NCBI RefSeq assembly: GCF_035621475.1 | Contig: NZ_CP141799.1 | Coordinates: forward strand, 1,042,501 to 1,106,500 | From: Pseudomonas paeninsulae | GTDB lineage: Bacteria > Pseudomonadota > Gammaproteobacteria > Pseudomonadales > Pseudomonadaceae | Length of the DNA: 64,000 nt | Direction of reading: 5' to 3' | Notes under the pieces: model-generated | What the model saw: the letters and a program-made list of their open reading frames with translations, nothing else | What the model was told of the DNA's origin: nothing | The model's database searches: none | Position numbers and translations under genes: made by a program | In this document: positions 40,328-50,014 of the stretch, piece by piece | Position numbering within the stretch: the first letter of the stretch is position 1 | Layout of the letters: every line of letters starts with the position of its first letter

Positions 40328-41574
40328 AGCACCTCGCCGAAGGCGTGCGCCACGCGCAGGGCGCTGACCACGCCGTCTTCATGGAAACCGTTGGCCCAGT
40401 AAGCGCCACAGAAATAACTGTGCTGGGCACCGAGCAGTTCTTCCCAGCGCGCCTGCGCCGCCATGCCGGCCAGGCTGTATTGCGGGTGGGCGTAGCGATA
40501 GCGCGCGAGGATCTTGCTCGGGTCGATCAGCGCCGTCTGATTGAGGCTGACGCAGAAGGTGGTGTCGCTCTGAATGCCCTGGAGGATGTTCATGTTGTAG
40601 GTCACCGCCGCTGCCGACTGATCGCTCGGCCCACCCAGGCGATAGTTCCAGCTGGCCCAGGCCAGGGGGCGTTTGGGCAGCAGGCGGGTGTCGCTGTGCA
40701 GCACCACATCGTTGTCGGCATAGGGCAGGGCACCCAGAATCTCCCGCTCGGCCGGCGAGGGTTGGGCGAGCAACTTGAGGGCCTGGTCGCTGTGGCAGGC
40801 GAATACCACCTTGTCGAAATACTGGCGGCCGGCGTGGGTATGCAGGGTGACGCCGTGCTCGTCACGCTCGACCCGTAGCACCGGACAGTTCAGGCGAATG
40901 TGCTGCTTGAACGAGGAGCACAAGGGCGCCACGTAGCTGCGCGAACCGCCCTCGACCACGCACCACTGCGGACGCTGATTGATCGACAACAGGCCGTGAT
41001 TGCTGAGGAAACGGACGAAGAATTGCAGGGGAAAGCCGAGCATGTCGGCCAGTGACATCGACCAGATCGCCGCGCCCATCGGCACTATGTAGTGCTGGAT
41101 GAAGCGCTCGCCGTAACCGCGCTGCTTCAGGTACTCGCCAAGGCTGGTGACGGCATCGATGCGGTTGTGCTGCAGGTCGTCCAGCGCCTCGCGGTTGAAC
41201 CGCAGGATGTCGCGCAGCATGCCGAAGAACTTCGCCGACAGCAGGTTGCTGCGCTGGGCGAACAGGCTGTTGAGGGTGTGGCCGTTGTACTCCACGCCGC
41301 TGCGCGGATCACTCACCGAGAAGCTCATCTCGGTGGGTGTGAAGCCGACGCCGAGCTGACAAAGCAAACGGATGAAGTTCGGGTAGGTCCAGTCGTTGAA
41401 TACGATAAAACCGGTGTCGATTGCGTACTGGCGGCCATCGACTTCGACGTCCACCGTATGCGTATGGCCGCCCACCCAGTCGCCGGCCTCGAACACGCTG
41501 ATGGCATGCCTGCGATTGAGCAGGTAGGCGCTGGTCAAGCCGGCGATGCCACTGCCGATAATGGCGATTCTCAT
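40324..41574 (-). CDS. FAD-dependent oxidoreductase (amine-oxidase-like)
   Basis: 416 residues with an N-terminal dinucleotide loop (AIIGSGIAGLTSAYLL) followed by the EAGDWVGGHTHTV block of amine-oxidase/desaturase-like flavoproteins. In this gene neighbourhood the family is thought to act on membrane fatty acids (UfaO-like in furan fatty acid synthesis). Four-base overlaps on both sides place it firmly in the operon. Confidence 0.87.
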   Translation of the reverse strand: MRIAIIGSGIAGLTSAYLLNRRHAISVFEAGDWVGGHTHTVDVEVDGRQYAIDTGFIVFNDWTYPNFIRLLCQLGVGFTPTEMSFSVSDPRSGVEYNGHTLNSLFAQRSNLLSAKFFGMLRDILRFNREALDDLQHNRIDAVTSLGEYLKQRGYGERFIQHYIVPMGAAIWSMSLADMLGFPLQFFVRFLSNHGLLSINQRPQWCVVEGGSRSYVAPLCSSFKQHIRLNCPVLRVERDEHGVTLHTHAGRQYFDKVVFACHSDQALKLLAQPSPAEREILGALPYADNDVVLHSDTRLLPKRPLAWASWNYRLGGPSDQSAAAVTYNMNILQGIQSDTTFCVSLNQTALIDPSKILARYRYAHPQYSLAGMAAQARWEELLGAQHSYFCGAYWANGFHEDGVVSALRVAHAFGEVL

Positions 41575-42329
41575 GGGTTGTCCTTGGAAGTACGGGCCAT
41601 GCGCTTGCCGATGGCCACTTGCAGACGTTTGGGCAGGTGGGCCAGCAGCCGTAGGATGGCAATGAACTGCCAGGGAAACGCGATCTCGAACGGCCGCTGC
41701 TCCAGCCGCTCGGCGATATGCCGGGCGGCCTTGTCCACCGGCCAGCGCATTGGCATGGGGAAGTCGTTGTGCTGCGTCAGCGGGGTGTCGACGAAGCCTG
41801 GGCTGACCACGGTGACGGCGATGCCCTCGGCCGCCAAGTCAATGCGCAGCGCTTCCAGCAGGTAGCGCAGGCCGGCCTTCGAGGCGCCGTAGGCCTCGGC
41901 GCGCGGCAGCGGCAGGTAGGTCGCCGAGCTGCCGACCCCGACCAGATGCGGCTGATGGCCCAGGCGCAGCAGTGGCAGCGCCGCTTCGATGCAGTAGCTG
42001 GCGGAGAACAGATTGGCGCGCACCACCCGCTCGATCAGCGCGGCTTCGAAGCTCTGCACCTCAAGGTATTCGCAGGTGCCGGCATTCAGGATCACGGTGT
42101 CCAGTGCTCCCCAGTGCTGGGCGATGCGTTCGCCAATTACCCGTACCTGGGAGGCGTCGCTGAGGTCGCCGGGGGCGACCAACACCTGTCCTGGGTAGCG
42201 CTCGGCCAAGGCGTGCAAGGGGGCAACCGTGCGCGCGCTGAGCGCCAGGCGATGGCCGCGTTGCAGCAGCAGTTCGGCCAGCGCCGCGCCTATGCCGCTG
42301 CTGGCGCCGGTGAGCCAGATGCGTCTCAT
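41571..42329 (-). CDS. Short-chain dehydrogenase/reductase
   Basis: A 252-residue SDR. Cofactor motif TGASSGIGAALAE at residues 7-19, NAG at about 90, catalytic Ser in GSSATY and YxxxK in AYGASKAGL. Likely NADP-linked from the basic residues after the second strand (SART). Substrate unknown. Coupled to its neighbours by ATGA overlaps. Confidence 0.88.
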   Translation of the reverse strand: MRRIWLTGASSGIGAALAELLLQRGHRLALSARTVAPLHALAERYPGQVLVAPGDLSDASQVRVIGERIAQHWGALDTVILNAGTCEYLEVQSFEAALIERVVRANLFSASYCIEAALPLLRLGHQPHLVGVGSSATYLPLPRAEAYGASKAGLRYLLEALRIDLAAEGIAVTVVSPGFVDTPLTQHNDFPMPMRWPVDKAARHIAERLEQRPFEIAFPWQFIAILRLLAHLPKRLQVAIGKRMARTSKDNP

Positions 42330-42748
42330 GCCAGTCGCCTTTTCAGCCAGCGGATGAGCTGGCCGAGTACTGGCAGGTGCTCGTAGAGCAGGCCACCGGC
42401 ATCGAAGAAGTCACGGTGCTGATGGACCTTGTCGGTCCACAGCAGGTGCGAGCAGCCTTCCACGCGGATCAGTTGGCCGGCGGCCAGGCGCGGGTGGCGG
42501 TAGCTCATGGTCCAGCGCAGGTAGCCTTCGCCTGGGCGCACCTGATCGAAGCCGTAGAAGTCGAAGCGCAGTTCGCTGACATTGGCGTACATCTCGGCGA
42601 AATAGCGCTGCATGTTGGCCAGCCCACGCACCTCATGCAGGGGGTCGCGGAACAGTGCATCGTCGCTGTACAACTCGCCGAGGCGCTCGAGGTTGTCCTT
42701 GTTCAAGGTCTCGAAGACCTGGGCGAATTGGCGCAGGAAGTCGCTCAT
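42326..42748 (-). CDS. NTF2-like (SnoaL) protein
   Basis: 140 residues forming a single NTF2-like cone fold: FLRQFAQVFETLNKDNLERL, YSDDALFRDPLHEVRG, FDFYGFDQVRPG. Members act as small enzymes or binding proteins. ATG 42748 overlaps the photolyase stop (ATGA). In this conserved operon type it may handle a lipid or small hydrophobic intermediate; that is inference. Confidence 0.83.
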   Translation of the reverse strand: MSDFLRQFAQVFETLNKDNLERLGELYSDDALFRDPLHEVRGLANMQRYFAEMYANVSELRFDFYGFDQVRPGEGYLRWTMSYRHPRLAAGQLIRVEGCSHLLWTDKVHQHRDFFDAGGLLYEHLPVLGQLIRWLKRRLA

Positions 42749-44193
42749 TTTGCTGTCTCCTTTGCCAGATGCGGCAGGCGTCTGAAGGCTGCCAGGGCGC
42801 GAGTGCGGCTGCTGGCGAGGTCGACAATCGGTCGCGGGTAATCCGCCACGCCGAACAAGCCGCCCAGGGCCGCTGGGTTGTGGATGTCCTTGTTGTTCAA
42901 GCCGGCCAACTCCGGCAGCCAGTGGCGGATAAAGCGGCCATCCGGGTCGAAGCGCTGCGATTGGCTGAGCGGGTTGAAGATGCGGAAGTAGGGCGTGGAG
43001 TCGGTACCGGTCGATGAGCTCCACTGCCAGCCGCCATTGTTGGCCGCCAGGTCGCCGTCGATCAGGTGGCGCATGAAGAAGCACTCGCCTTCGCGCCAGT
43101 CGATCAGCAGGTTCTTGCTCAGGAACATCGCCACGACCATGCGCAGGCGGTTGTGCATCCAGCCGGTGGCGAGCAGCTGGCGCATCGCCGCATCGATGAT
43201 CGGCAAACCAGTGCGACCCTGTTGCCAGGCGGCCAGTTCGTCCGGCGCCTGGCGCCAGGCCAGTGCATCGGTTTGCGGGCGAAAGGCGCGGTGCATGGAG
43301 ACGCGCGGGTAGCCGACCAAAATGTGTTTATAGAACTCGCGCCAGAGCAGTTCGTTGATCCAGGTGACGATGCCGTTGTTGCCGCTGTCGAACTCGCCCT
43401 GATTGGCTTGCAGGGCGGCGTGCAGGCACTGGCGTGGCGACAGCACACCGGCGGCGAGGTAGGCGGACAAGCGGCTGGTGCCGGGTTTGGCTGGAAAGTC
43501 GCGCTCGCTCTGGTAGTAGTTGATCTGCTCGTCGGCAAAGTCGAGCAAGCGTCTGTAGGCTTCCTGTTCGCCGGCCGGCCAGAGCTGGCGCAGGCTGGCG
43601 TCGGGCTGGCTAAAGCCAGGCACTGCATCGGGCACCGGGTCACTGGCGATATGCAGCGGCGCTTGCGCGACCGGGCGCCTGATCAGCGCGGGCAGGGCAC
43701 TGTGCAGGCGCTGGTAGCAGACCTTGCGGAACTGGCTGTAGACCTGGAAGTAGCCGCCAGACTTGGTCAGCACGCTGCCGGGCCTGAACAACAGCTGATC
43801 GAGGTGGCTGTGGAAGTCGATGCCGAGCGCGTCCAGAGCCTGGGCCACCGCCTGGTCGCGACGACTTTCGTCGACGCCGTATTCCTCGTTGACCTGCACC
43901 GCGGCAATCTGCAACTGCTGGCACAGCTCGGCGATTACCCGCGGTGCGGCGCTCCAGTCGTCGGCCTGACGCACCAGCAGGGGCACGTTGAGCACGGCCA
44001 GTTCGCGCCTCAGTTCGGCCAGGTTACGCAGCCAGAAATCGATCTTGCTCGGCGCATCGTCATGCGCTTGCCACTGCGCGGGGCTGAGCAGGAACAGCGC
44101 GACCGTCGGCCCGGCCGCCATGGACGCGGCCAGTGCGCTGTTGTCCTGCACCCGCAGATCGGTGCGCAGCCATAGTAGTTGTGGCGTAGTCAT
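42745..44193 (-). CDS. phr: Deoxyribodipyrimidine photolyase
   Basis: The light-driven repair enzyme for cyclobutane pyrimidine dimers. 482 residues: N-terminal antenna-binding alpha/beta domain (QLLWLRTDLRVQDNSAL) and C-terminal FAD domain with NELLWREFYKHIL, TGWMHNRLRMVVAMFL and the tryptophan-rich WQWSSSTGTDSTPYFRIFNP block characteristic of class I CPD photolyase. ATG 44193 is set by the motif start; the frame runs further upstream into merR as shadow. Overlaps the MerR gene by four bases. Confidence 0.95.
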   Translation of the reverse strand: MTTPQLLWLRTDLRVQDNSALAASMAAGPTVALFLLSPAQWQAHDDAPSKIDFWLRNLAELRRELAVLNVPLLVRQADDWSAAPRVIAELCQQLQIAAVQVNEEYGVDESRRDQAVAQALDALGIDFHSHLDQLLFRPGSVLTKSGGYFQVYSQFRKVCYQRLHSALPALIRRPVAQAPLHIASDPVPDAVPGFSQPDASLRQLWPAGEQEAYRRLLDFADEQINYYQSERDFPAKPGTSRLSAYLAAGVLSPRQCLHAALQANQGEFDSGNNGIVTWINELLWREFYKHILVGYPRVSMHRAFRPQTDALAWRQAPDELAAWQQGRTGLPIIDAAMRQLLATGWMHNRLRMVVAMFLSKNLLIDWREGECFFMRHLIDGDLAANNGGWQWSSSTGTDSTPYFRIFNPLSQSQRFDPDGRFIRHWLPELAGLNNKDIHNPAALGGLFGVADYPRPIVDLASSRTRALAAFRRLPHLAKETAK

Positions 44194-45140
44194 GGGCTGT
44201 CCAACAGGTTGAGATCGGAGAGGATTTGCAGGGCGCTTAGTGGGTCTTGCGCCATGCCCAGCGCGCTGTTGTGCCGAGTCAGGGCCTGCAGCTCCTGATG
44301 ATGGATGTGCGCAGCCGGGCCGATGACCAGGCACGGGCAGGCGTATCCCGCCTGCAAGCGCGGCCAATGCGCGCTGTGCAACGCCTGGCTGGAATACAGC
44401 AGCAGCGCCTTGGGCTGGATATGTTCGATCGCCATGGCCAGCTCCGCCGGTGGCACTGGCCAGTCGAAAACCTCGACCGCGGCGCCGGCGCTGCTGGCCA
44501 GCCAGGCGGTGAGCCACAGTCCCGGTTCCATCGGCAAGTCGGAAAGATTGACCAGCAGCAGAGGGGCGCCGCCCTGCTGGCGGTTGTTGTGGTAGATGCG
44601 TGCGCCGAGCTTGCTGCGCAGCCAGGAGTAGAAAAATACCTGCTCGGCCTGGGCACCGAACTGGCCGCGCCAGCGCAACTCCAGGGCTTCGAGCAGTGGC
44701 ACTAGCAGCTGTTGGCACAGGGTATGCGGCGGGTAGAGTGCCAGTTCGCTATTGAAGCACTCGTCCAGGCGCCGTTCGGCCAGGTTGCAGATGGCTGCCT
44801 GCAGGCGCTGGCACTTCTCGTCCCACTGCGAGGTGGCGTCGGCAAACGCCGGCTGATTGGCGCGCAGCAGGCCCTTGACCTGGCCAACCGAGACGCCGCG
44901 ATTGAGCCAGGTGAGGATGGTCTGGATCTGTGCCACATGTTCGTCCGAGTAGAGCCGGTGTCCCTTGGGCGTGCGGTGCGGCACGATCAGGCCATAGCGG
45001 CGTTCCCAGGCCCGCAGGGTCACGGCGTTGACGCCGGTCAGCCGGGCAACCTCGCGAATTGGCCTTAAACCCTTGGCCAGTGCGTGCTGGTAATCATCGC
45101 CGGCCGCTGCGGGCGAGTCGCGCTGAGTGAGGTTATCCAT
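44190..45140 (-). CDS. MerR-family regulator, LitR/CarH/PplR-like
   Basis: A 316-residue regulator. The MerR helix-turn-helix lies at about 27-97 (IREVARLTGVNAVTLRAWERRYGL, read in two blocks). It is followed by a helical stretch and a C-terminal flavodoxin-like domain resembling the B12-binding part of LitR/CarH. The expected cobalamin signature DxHxxG is not seen, which fits the B12-independent 'class II' LitR proteins of pseudomonads (PplR). Located second in the operon directly before phr, with candidate PplR boxes upstream of the operon, it probably represses its own transcription in the dark. Confidence 0.85.
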   Translation of the reverse strand: MDNLTQRDSPAAAGDDYQHALAKGLRPIREVARLTGVNAVTLRAWERRYGLIVPHRTPKGHRLYSDEHVAQIQTILTWLNRGVSVGQVKGLLRANQPAFADATSQWDEKCQRLQAAICNLAERRLDECFNSELALYPPHTLCQQLLVPLLEALELRWRGQFGAQAEQVFFYSWLRSKLGARIYHNNRQQGGAPLLLVNLSDLPMEPGLWLTAWLASSAGAAVEVFDWPVPPAELAMAIEHIQPKALLLYSSQALHSAHWPRLQAGYACPCLVIGPAAHIHHQELQALTRHNSALGMAQDPLSALQILSDLNLLDSP

Positions 45141-45142
45141 GC

Positions 45143-46111
45143 TCAGAGGGCATTACGCAGGCTGAGATTTTCTGGATGAGGTTGCAGGTAAACCTGCATG
45201 GCCAGGTAGTCGTCCGGGTGCCGGCGCAAGTGGTGTTTGAGCAGGGTCAAGGGCACCACCAGCGGCACGACGCCGTTGCGGTATTGGCCTATCAATAGCT
45301 GCATTTCCTGGCGGTCTGCGCTGCTCAGGGCTTGCTTGAAATAGCCGCTGAGGTGCTGCAGCGTGTTGCTGTGGGTGCGCCGGGTGGCGCACTTCTTCAG
45401 CGCGCTCATCAGCTCACTGAAGTAACGCGGCGCCAACTGCTGCAGATCATGCTGGTGCAGATTGCCGAGCAGGCGACCGAGCGCCTTGTACTGCAGCGGG
45501 TTGGTGGCCATCAGCAGGTATTTGTAGCGCGAGTGGAAGTCCAGCAGGGTCTTGCGGGTCAGGCCGTCGCGCAGCAGTTGCTGCCATTGCGCGTAGGCGT
45601 ACACGCGGGTGATGAAGTTCTCGCGCAGGATGGGGTCGTTGAGCCGGCCATCTTCCTCCACCGGCAGGTCCGGGCACCGGGCACAGAATGCCTCGGCGTA
45701 GATGCCGCGGCCCTTGGCTTCGCTGGGGCGGCCGTTGTCCTGGTAAACCTTGACCCGCTCCAGGCCACAGGATGGCGACTGCTGCATGAAGATGTAGCCG
45801 CAGATATCGTCCAGTGCTTCGGCCATTTGCGCGCCGTAGGCGGCCAGCGGTTCGCTGTGGTCACGCTCGCGCTGTAGCGTCCCCACCGCCCGCGGGGCTG
45901 CGGGGTCGCCGACCAGGCGGATGGGTTCGCGCGGGGTACCCAGACCAATTGCTACTTCCGGGCACAGCGGGACGAAATCGAAATACTCGGTGAGGGTGCG
46001 GCTGCACAGCCGTGATTCCTTGTGGCCGCCGTTGTAGCGCACTTCAGCGCCCAGCAGGCAGGCGCTGATGGCGAGTTTGGGTTTGCTGGCGGCGACTGGG
46101 GACGGCTTCAT
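45143..46111 (-). CDS. DUF523-DUF1722 fusion protein (TudS/YbgA-like)
   Basis: 322 residues. The N-terminal DUF523 (about 12-150) carries three cysteines at C18 (SACLLG), C50 (LCPEV) and C115 (SPSCG), the pattern that holds a [4Fe-4S] cluster in the thiouracil desulfidase TudS. The C-terminal DUF1722 (about 195-315) is the YbgA domain. E. coli also has ybgA next to phr. First gene of the operon; ATG 46111 lies 50 bases after a predicted start site. A role in thiopyrimidine or light-related damage clean-up is plausible but unproven. Confidence 0.87.
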   Translation of the reverse strand: MKPSPVAASKPKLAISACLLGAEVRYNGGHKESRLCSRTLTEYFDFVPLCPEVAIGLGTPREPIRLVGDPAAPRAVGTLQRERDHSEPLAAYGAQMAEALDDICGYIFMQQSPSCGLERVKVYQDNGRPSEAKGRGIYAEAFCARCPDLPVEEDGRLNDPILRENFITRVYAYAQWQQLLRDGLTRKTLLDFHSRYKYLLMATNPLQYKALGRLLGNLHQHDLQQLAPRYFSELMSALKKCATRRTHSNTLQHLSGYFKQALSSADRQEMQLLIGQYRNGVVPLVVPLTLLKHHLRRHPDDYLAMQVYLQPHPENLSLRNAL

Positions 46112-46133
46112 GGCACAACCTCTGTTGATTACC

Positions 46134-46157
46134 TGTACACATTGTTAAAAATGTACA
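46134..46157. promoter_or_regulatory. Candidate PplR/LitR box 1 (TGTACA-N12-TGTACA)
   Basis: Exact TGTACA half-sites at 46134-46139 and 46152-46157, separated by 12 bases. It lies in the predicted 5' leader of the photolyase operon, just downstream of the promoter. Matches the T(G/A)TACA-N12-TGTA(C/T)A operator described for PplR1 of P. putida. Confidence 0.75.
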
Positions 46158-46167
46158 ACTTGTGTTC

Positions 46168-46195
46168 ATCATAGGGGCGCGCTTGTACAAGTCAA
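46168..46195 (-). promoter_or_regulatory. Predicted sigma-70 promoter of the photolyase/lipid operon
   Basis: On the minus strand -35 TTGACT (46195-46190) and -10 TATGAT (46173-46168) are separated by 16 bases. PplR box 2 overlaps the -35 and the spacer, consistent with repression by a bound MerR-family protein. Confidence 0.7.
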
Positions 46196-46207
46196 ATTAT
46201 TTGTACA
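46184..46207. promoter_or_regulatory. Candidate PplR/LitR box 2 (TGTACA-N12-TGTACA)
   Basis: Half-sites TGTACA at 46184-46189 and 46202-46207 with exactly 12 bases between. The -35 hexamer of the predicted promoter sits in the 12-base gap. Confidence 0.78.
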
Positions 46208-46367
46208 GCTATTGTCGGGTTTTATTGGTCGGGCAGGTGTCGGCCGCCGCGGTGCGCGATGGCGGCGGCTCGCTGGCATAGGGTATGAGGAGGGGGCGAT
46301 TAGGTGGGTTCGGCAGGCAGGTAGTGCGCATACCTGCCGCGGCAGCAGCAGGCTGATCGGGGGAGGG

Positions 46368-47596
<1,229 letters not shown>

Positions 47597-47640
47597 CTAC
47601 CTCTTGCTTTAGAGCGCTAGGCTACGCTTTAGACAAAACC

Positions 47641-47664
47641 TATACAATATTGATTGTATGTACA
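47641..47664. promoter_or_regulatory. Candidate PplR/LitR box 3 (TATACA-N12-TGTACA)
   Basis: Half-sites TATACA at 47641-47646 and TGTACA at 47659-47664, 12 bases apart, match the consensus in both orientations. It lies between the divergent FAD oxidase and TIGR01777-hemH operons. Confidence 0.75.
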
Positions 47665-47681
47665 GGGCTTATCGGCTTCAA
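47653..47681 (-). promoter_or_regulatory. Predicted promoter of the FAD oxidase/Trp-rich operon
   Basis: Minus strand -35 TTGAAG (47681-47676), 17-base spacer, -10 TACAAT (47658-47653). PplR box 3 covers the -10 and the likely start point. Confidence 0.6.
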
Positions 47682-47792
47682 TCGTGCCTCTCTGTAGTAA
47701 AGACAATCCTGAGCCGGAATAAAGGCACGTTGCCCTCTGATAAACCAGACTGATGGTTATCAGGTTGGCTCACGCCATGCGAGGAGGATGCC

Positions 47793-48695
47793 ATGCACAT
47801 ATTGCTCACCGGCGGGACCGGGTTGATTGGTCGCGGCCTGTGTCGCCACTGGACGCAGCAGGGCCATCAACTGACGGTGTGGAGCCGCACCCCGCAGCGG
47901 GTCGCCGAATTGTGTGGGGCGCAGGTGCGCGGCATCGGCCAGCTCGACGAAATCGGCGATCAGGCGCTGGATGCGGTGGTCAACCTGGCTGGCGCGCCGA
48001 TTGCCGACCGACCCTGGACGCGCAAGCGCAAGAGCCTGCTCTGGGCCAGTCGGATCACCCTCACCGAGCAGCTGCTGGCCTGGTTGCAGCAGCGCCAGCA
48101 GAAGCCACGAGTGCTGCTGTCCGGCTCGGCGGTGGGCTGGTATGGCGATGGCGGCGAGCGCGAACTGAAGGAGGACAGCCCGCAGATTACCGACGATTTC
48201 GGCGCCCAGTTGTGCGGCGCCTGGGAGGAGACGGCGCAGCGCGCCGAAGCCCTGGGTATCAGGGTGGTGCTGGTGCGCACCGGTCTGGTGCTGGCTGCGG
48301 ACGGCGGCTTCCTGGCGCGCCTGCTGCTGCCCTTCCGTTTGGGCCTCGGTGGTCCGGTGGGCGATGGCCGGCAGTGGATGCCATGGATTCACCTCGCCGA
48401 CCAGATCGCCCTGATCGATTTTCTCTTGCAGCAGGAACAGGCCAGCGGTCCTTATAATGCCTGCGCTCCCGAGCCGGTGCGCAACGCCGACTTCGCCCGC
48501 GCGCTGGGCCGCGTGTTGCATCGCCCGGCGCTGCTGCCGGCGCCGGCATTCCTCCTGCGCATGGCCTTCGGCGAACTGGCGGGGCTGTTGCTGGGGGGGC
48601 AGCGGGCATTGCCGGCGCGTCTGCAGGAAGCCGGCTTTCGTTTTCGTTTCACCGATCTGGATTTAGCCCTGGCGGATTTGCTGGGTCGACACTGA
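47793..48695 (+). CDS. TIGR01777-family epimerase-like protein (YfcH)
   Basis: A 300-residue extended-SDR protein. Rossmann motif HILLTGGTGLIGRGLC at residues 2-17, NLAGAPIADRPW and SAVGWYGDGG blocks, and a C-terminal DUF1731 domain. Substrate unknown. GAGGAGG precedes ATG 47793. It is followed 16 bases later by hemH, so both are probably cotranscribed. Confidence 0.88.
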   Translation: MHILLTGGTGLIGRGLCRHWTQQGHQLTVWSRTPQRVAELCGAQVRGIGQLDEIGDQALDAVVNLAGAPIADRPWTRKRKSLLWASRITLTEQLLAWLQQRQQKPRVLLSGSAVGWYGDGGERELKEDSPQITDDFGAQLCGAWEETAQRAEALGIRVVLVRTGLVLAADGGFLARLLLPFRLGLGGPVGDGRQWMPWIHLADQIALIDFLLQQEQASGPYNACAPEPVRNADFARALGRVLHRPALLPAPAFLLRMAFGELAGLLLGGQRALPARLQEAGFRFRFTDLDLALADLLGRH

Positions 48696-48711
48696 CTGAT
48701 AAGGATTTTTC

Positions 48712-49734
48712 ATGAGCAATCACGCCTTGCTGCTGGTCAACCTGGGTTCCCCGGCGTCGACCGAAGTGGCTGATGTACGGCGCTACCTCAATCAATTTCT
48801 GATGGACCCTTATGTGGTCGATCTACCCTGGCCGCTGCGCCGGCTGCTGGTCTCGCTGATTCTGATCAAACGACCTGCGGCCTCGGCCCATGCCTATGCG
48901 TCGATCTGGTGGGAGGACGGCTCGCCCCTGGTGGTGTTGAGCAAGCGCCTGCAGCAGGCGATGAAGGCGCAGTGGAGCCAGGGCCCGGTCGAGTTGGCGA
49001 TGCGCTACGGCGAGCCGTCGATCGACACGGTGCTCCAGCGTCTGGCGGCGCAAGGCATCAAGCAGGTGACCTTGGCGCCGTTGTATCCGCAGTTTGCCGA
49101 CAGCACCACCACCACGGTAATCGAGGAAGCCAAGCGGGTGGTGCGCGCGGGCAACCTGGACATGCACTTCGCCCTATTGGCGCCATTCTATGACCAGCCG
49201 GAATACCTCGAGGCCCTGGTCGACAGCGCCAGGCCTTACCTCGAGCAGGACTTCGATCACCTGTTGCTCAGTTTTCACGGTTTGCCGGAACGCCATCTGC
49301 GCAAGCTCGATCCTGGCAAGCACTGCCTCAAGGGTCCCGATTGCTGTGCTACGGCGCCGCCGCAAGTGCTTGCGACCTGCTACCGCGCGCAATGCATGCG
49401 CAGCGCCGCCGCCTTCGCCGAACGCATGGGCCTGCGCCCTGAACAGTGGTCGGTGTCCTTTCAGTCGCGCCTGGGCCGGGATAAGTGGATCGAGCCCTAT
49501 ACCGAGAGCCGTCTCGAGGAGTTGGCCGGGCAGGGGGTGAAGAAGCTGCTGGTGATGTGCCCGGCATTCGTTGCCGACTGCATCGAAACCCTGGAGGAAA
49601 TCGGCGATCGCGGCCTCGCGCAATTCCAGGCCGCCGGTGGCGAAAGCCTGCAGCTGGTGCCCTGCCTCAACGATCACCCGAGCTGGGCGGTGGCGCTCAA
49701 TACCCTCTGCGAGCGGGCGCCGTTGCTGCTGTGA
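48712..49734 (+). CDS. hemH: Ferrochelatase
   Basis: Inserts Fe2+ into protoporphyrin IX, the final step of heme synthesis. 340 residues; N-terminal [21 protein letters not shown], metal-site [14 protein letters not shown] with the conserved His, and [14 protein letters not shown] with the catalytic Glu. Cysteines in the GPDCCATA segment could serve a cluster or metal. Ferrochelatase loss makes bacteria light-sensitive through porphyrin build-up, which makes its place opposite light-controlled genes notable. Confidence 0.95.
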   Translation: MSNHALLLVNLGSPASTEVADVRRYLNQFLMDPYVVDLPWPLRRLLVSLILIKRPAASAHAYASIWWEDGSPLVVLSKRLQQAMKAQWSQGPVELAMRYGEPSIDTVLQRLAAQGIKQVTLAPLYPQFADSTTTTVIEEAKRVVRAGNLDMHFALLAPFYDQPEYLEALVDSARPYLEQDFDHLLLSFHGLPERHLRKLDPGKHCLKGPDCCATAPPQVLATCYRAQCMRSAAAFAERMGLRPEQWSVSFQSRLGRDKWIEPYTESRLEELAGQGVKKLLVMCPAFVADCIETLEEIGDRGLAQFQAAGGESLQLVPCLNDHPSWAVALNTLCERAPLLL

Positions 49735-50014
49735 GCGGCCATTAATCCTCTGCTCATGCCCAGGGCCGGTGCTACCTGGCCAGGATAAACCTTGGCGCGG
49801 TCCGGGATGGCGGCTACAGCGGATTGCGCCGCGCTTTGCTCGGGGTTGGCCGGCGGCACCAGGAGTGTCGGGGCGGTTATCAGTTCGAAGGGAGGCACTG
49901 CATTCGCCTGGTTGATAACGCCTGTTGGCGATACTTACTGCCGTGTAGATCGGCCTAAGCTGGCGGCACTTTCAACCGTCGCGCATCGCGTAAGCGGTGC
50001 CGAGGAGACCGCCA

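Noticed and set aside
49735..50014. Possible small gene between hemH and the MFS gene (76-residue frame at 49792-50022, 74-residue frame on the minus strand)
   Set aside because: No ribosome-binding site, no recognisable domain, and overlap with the MFS start. Treated as intergenic.
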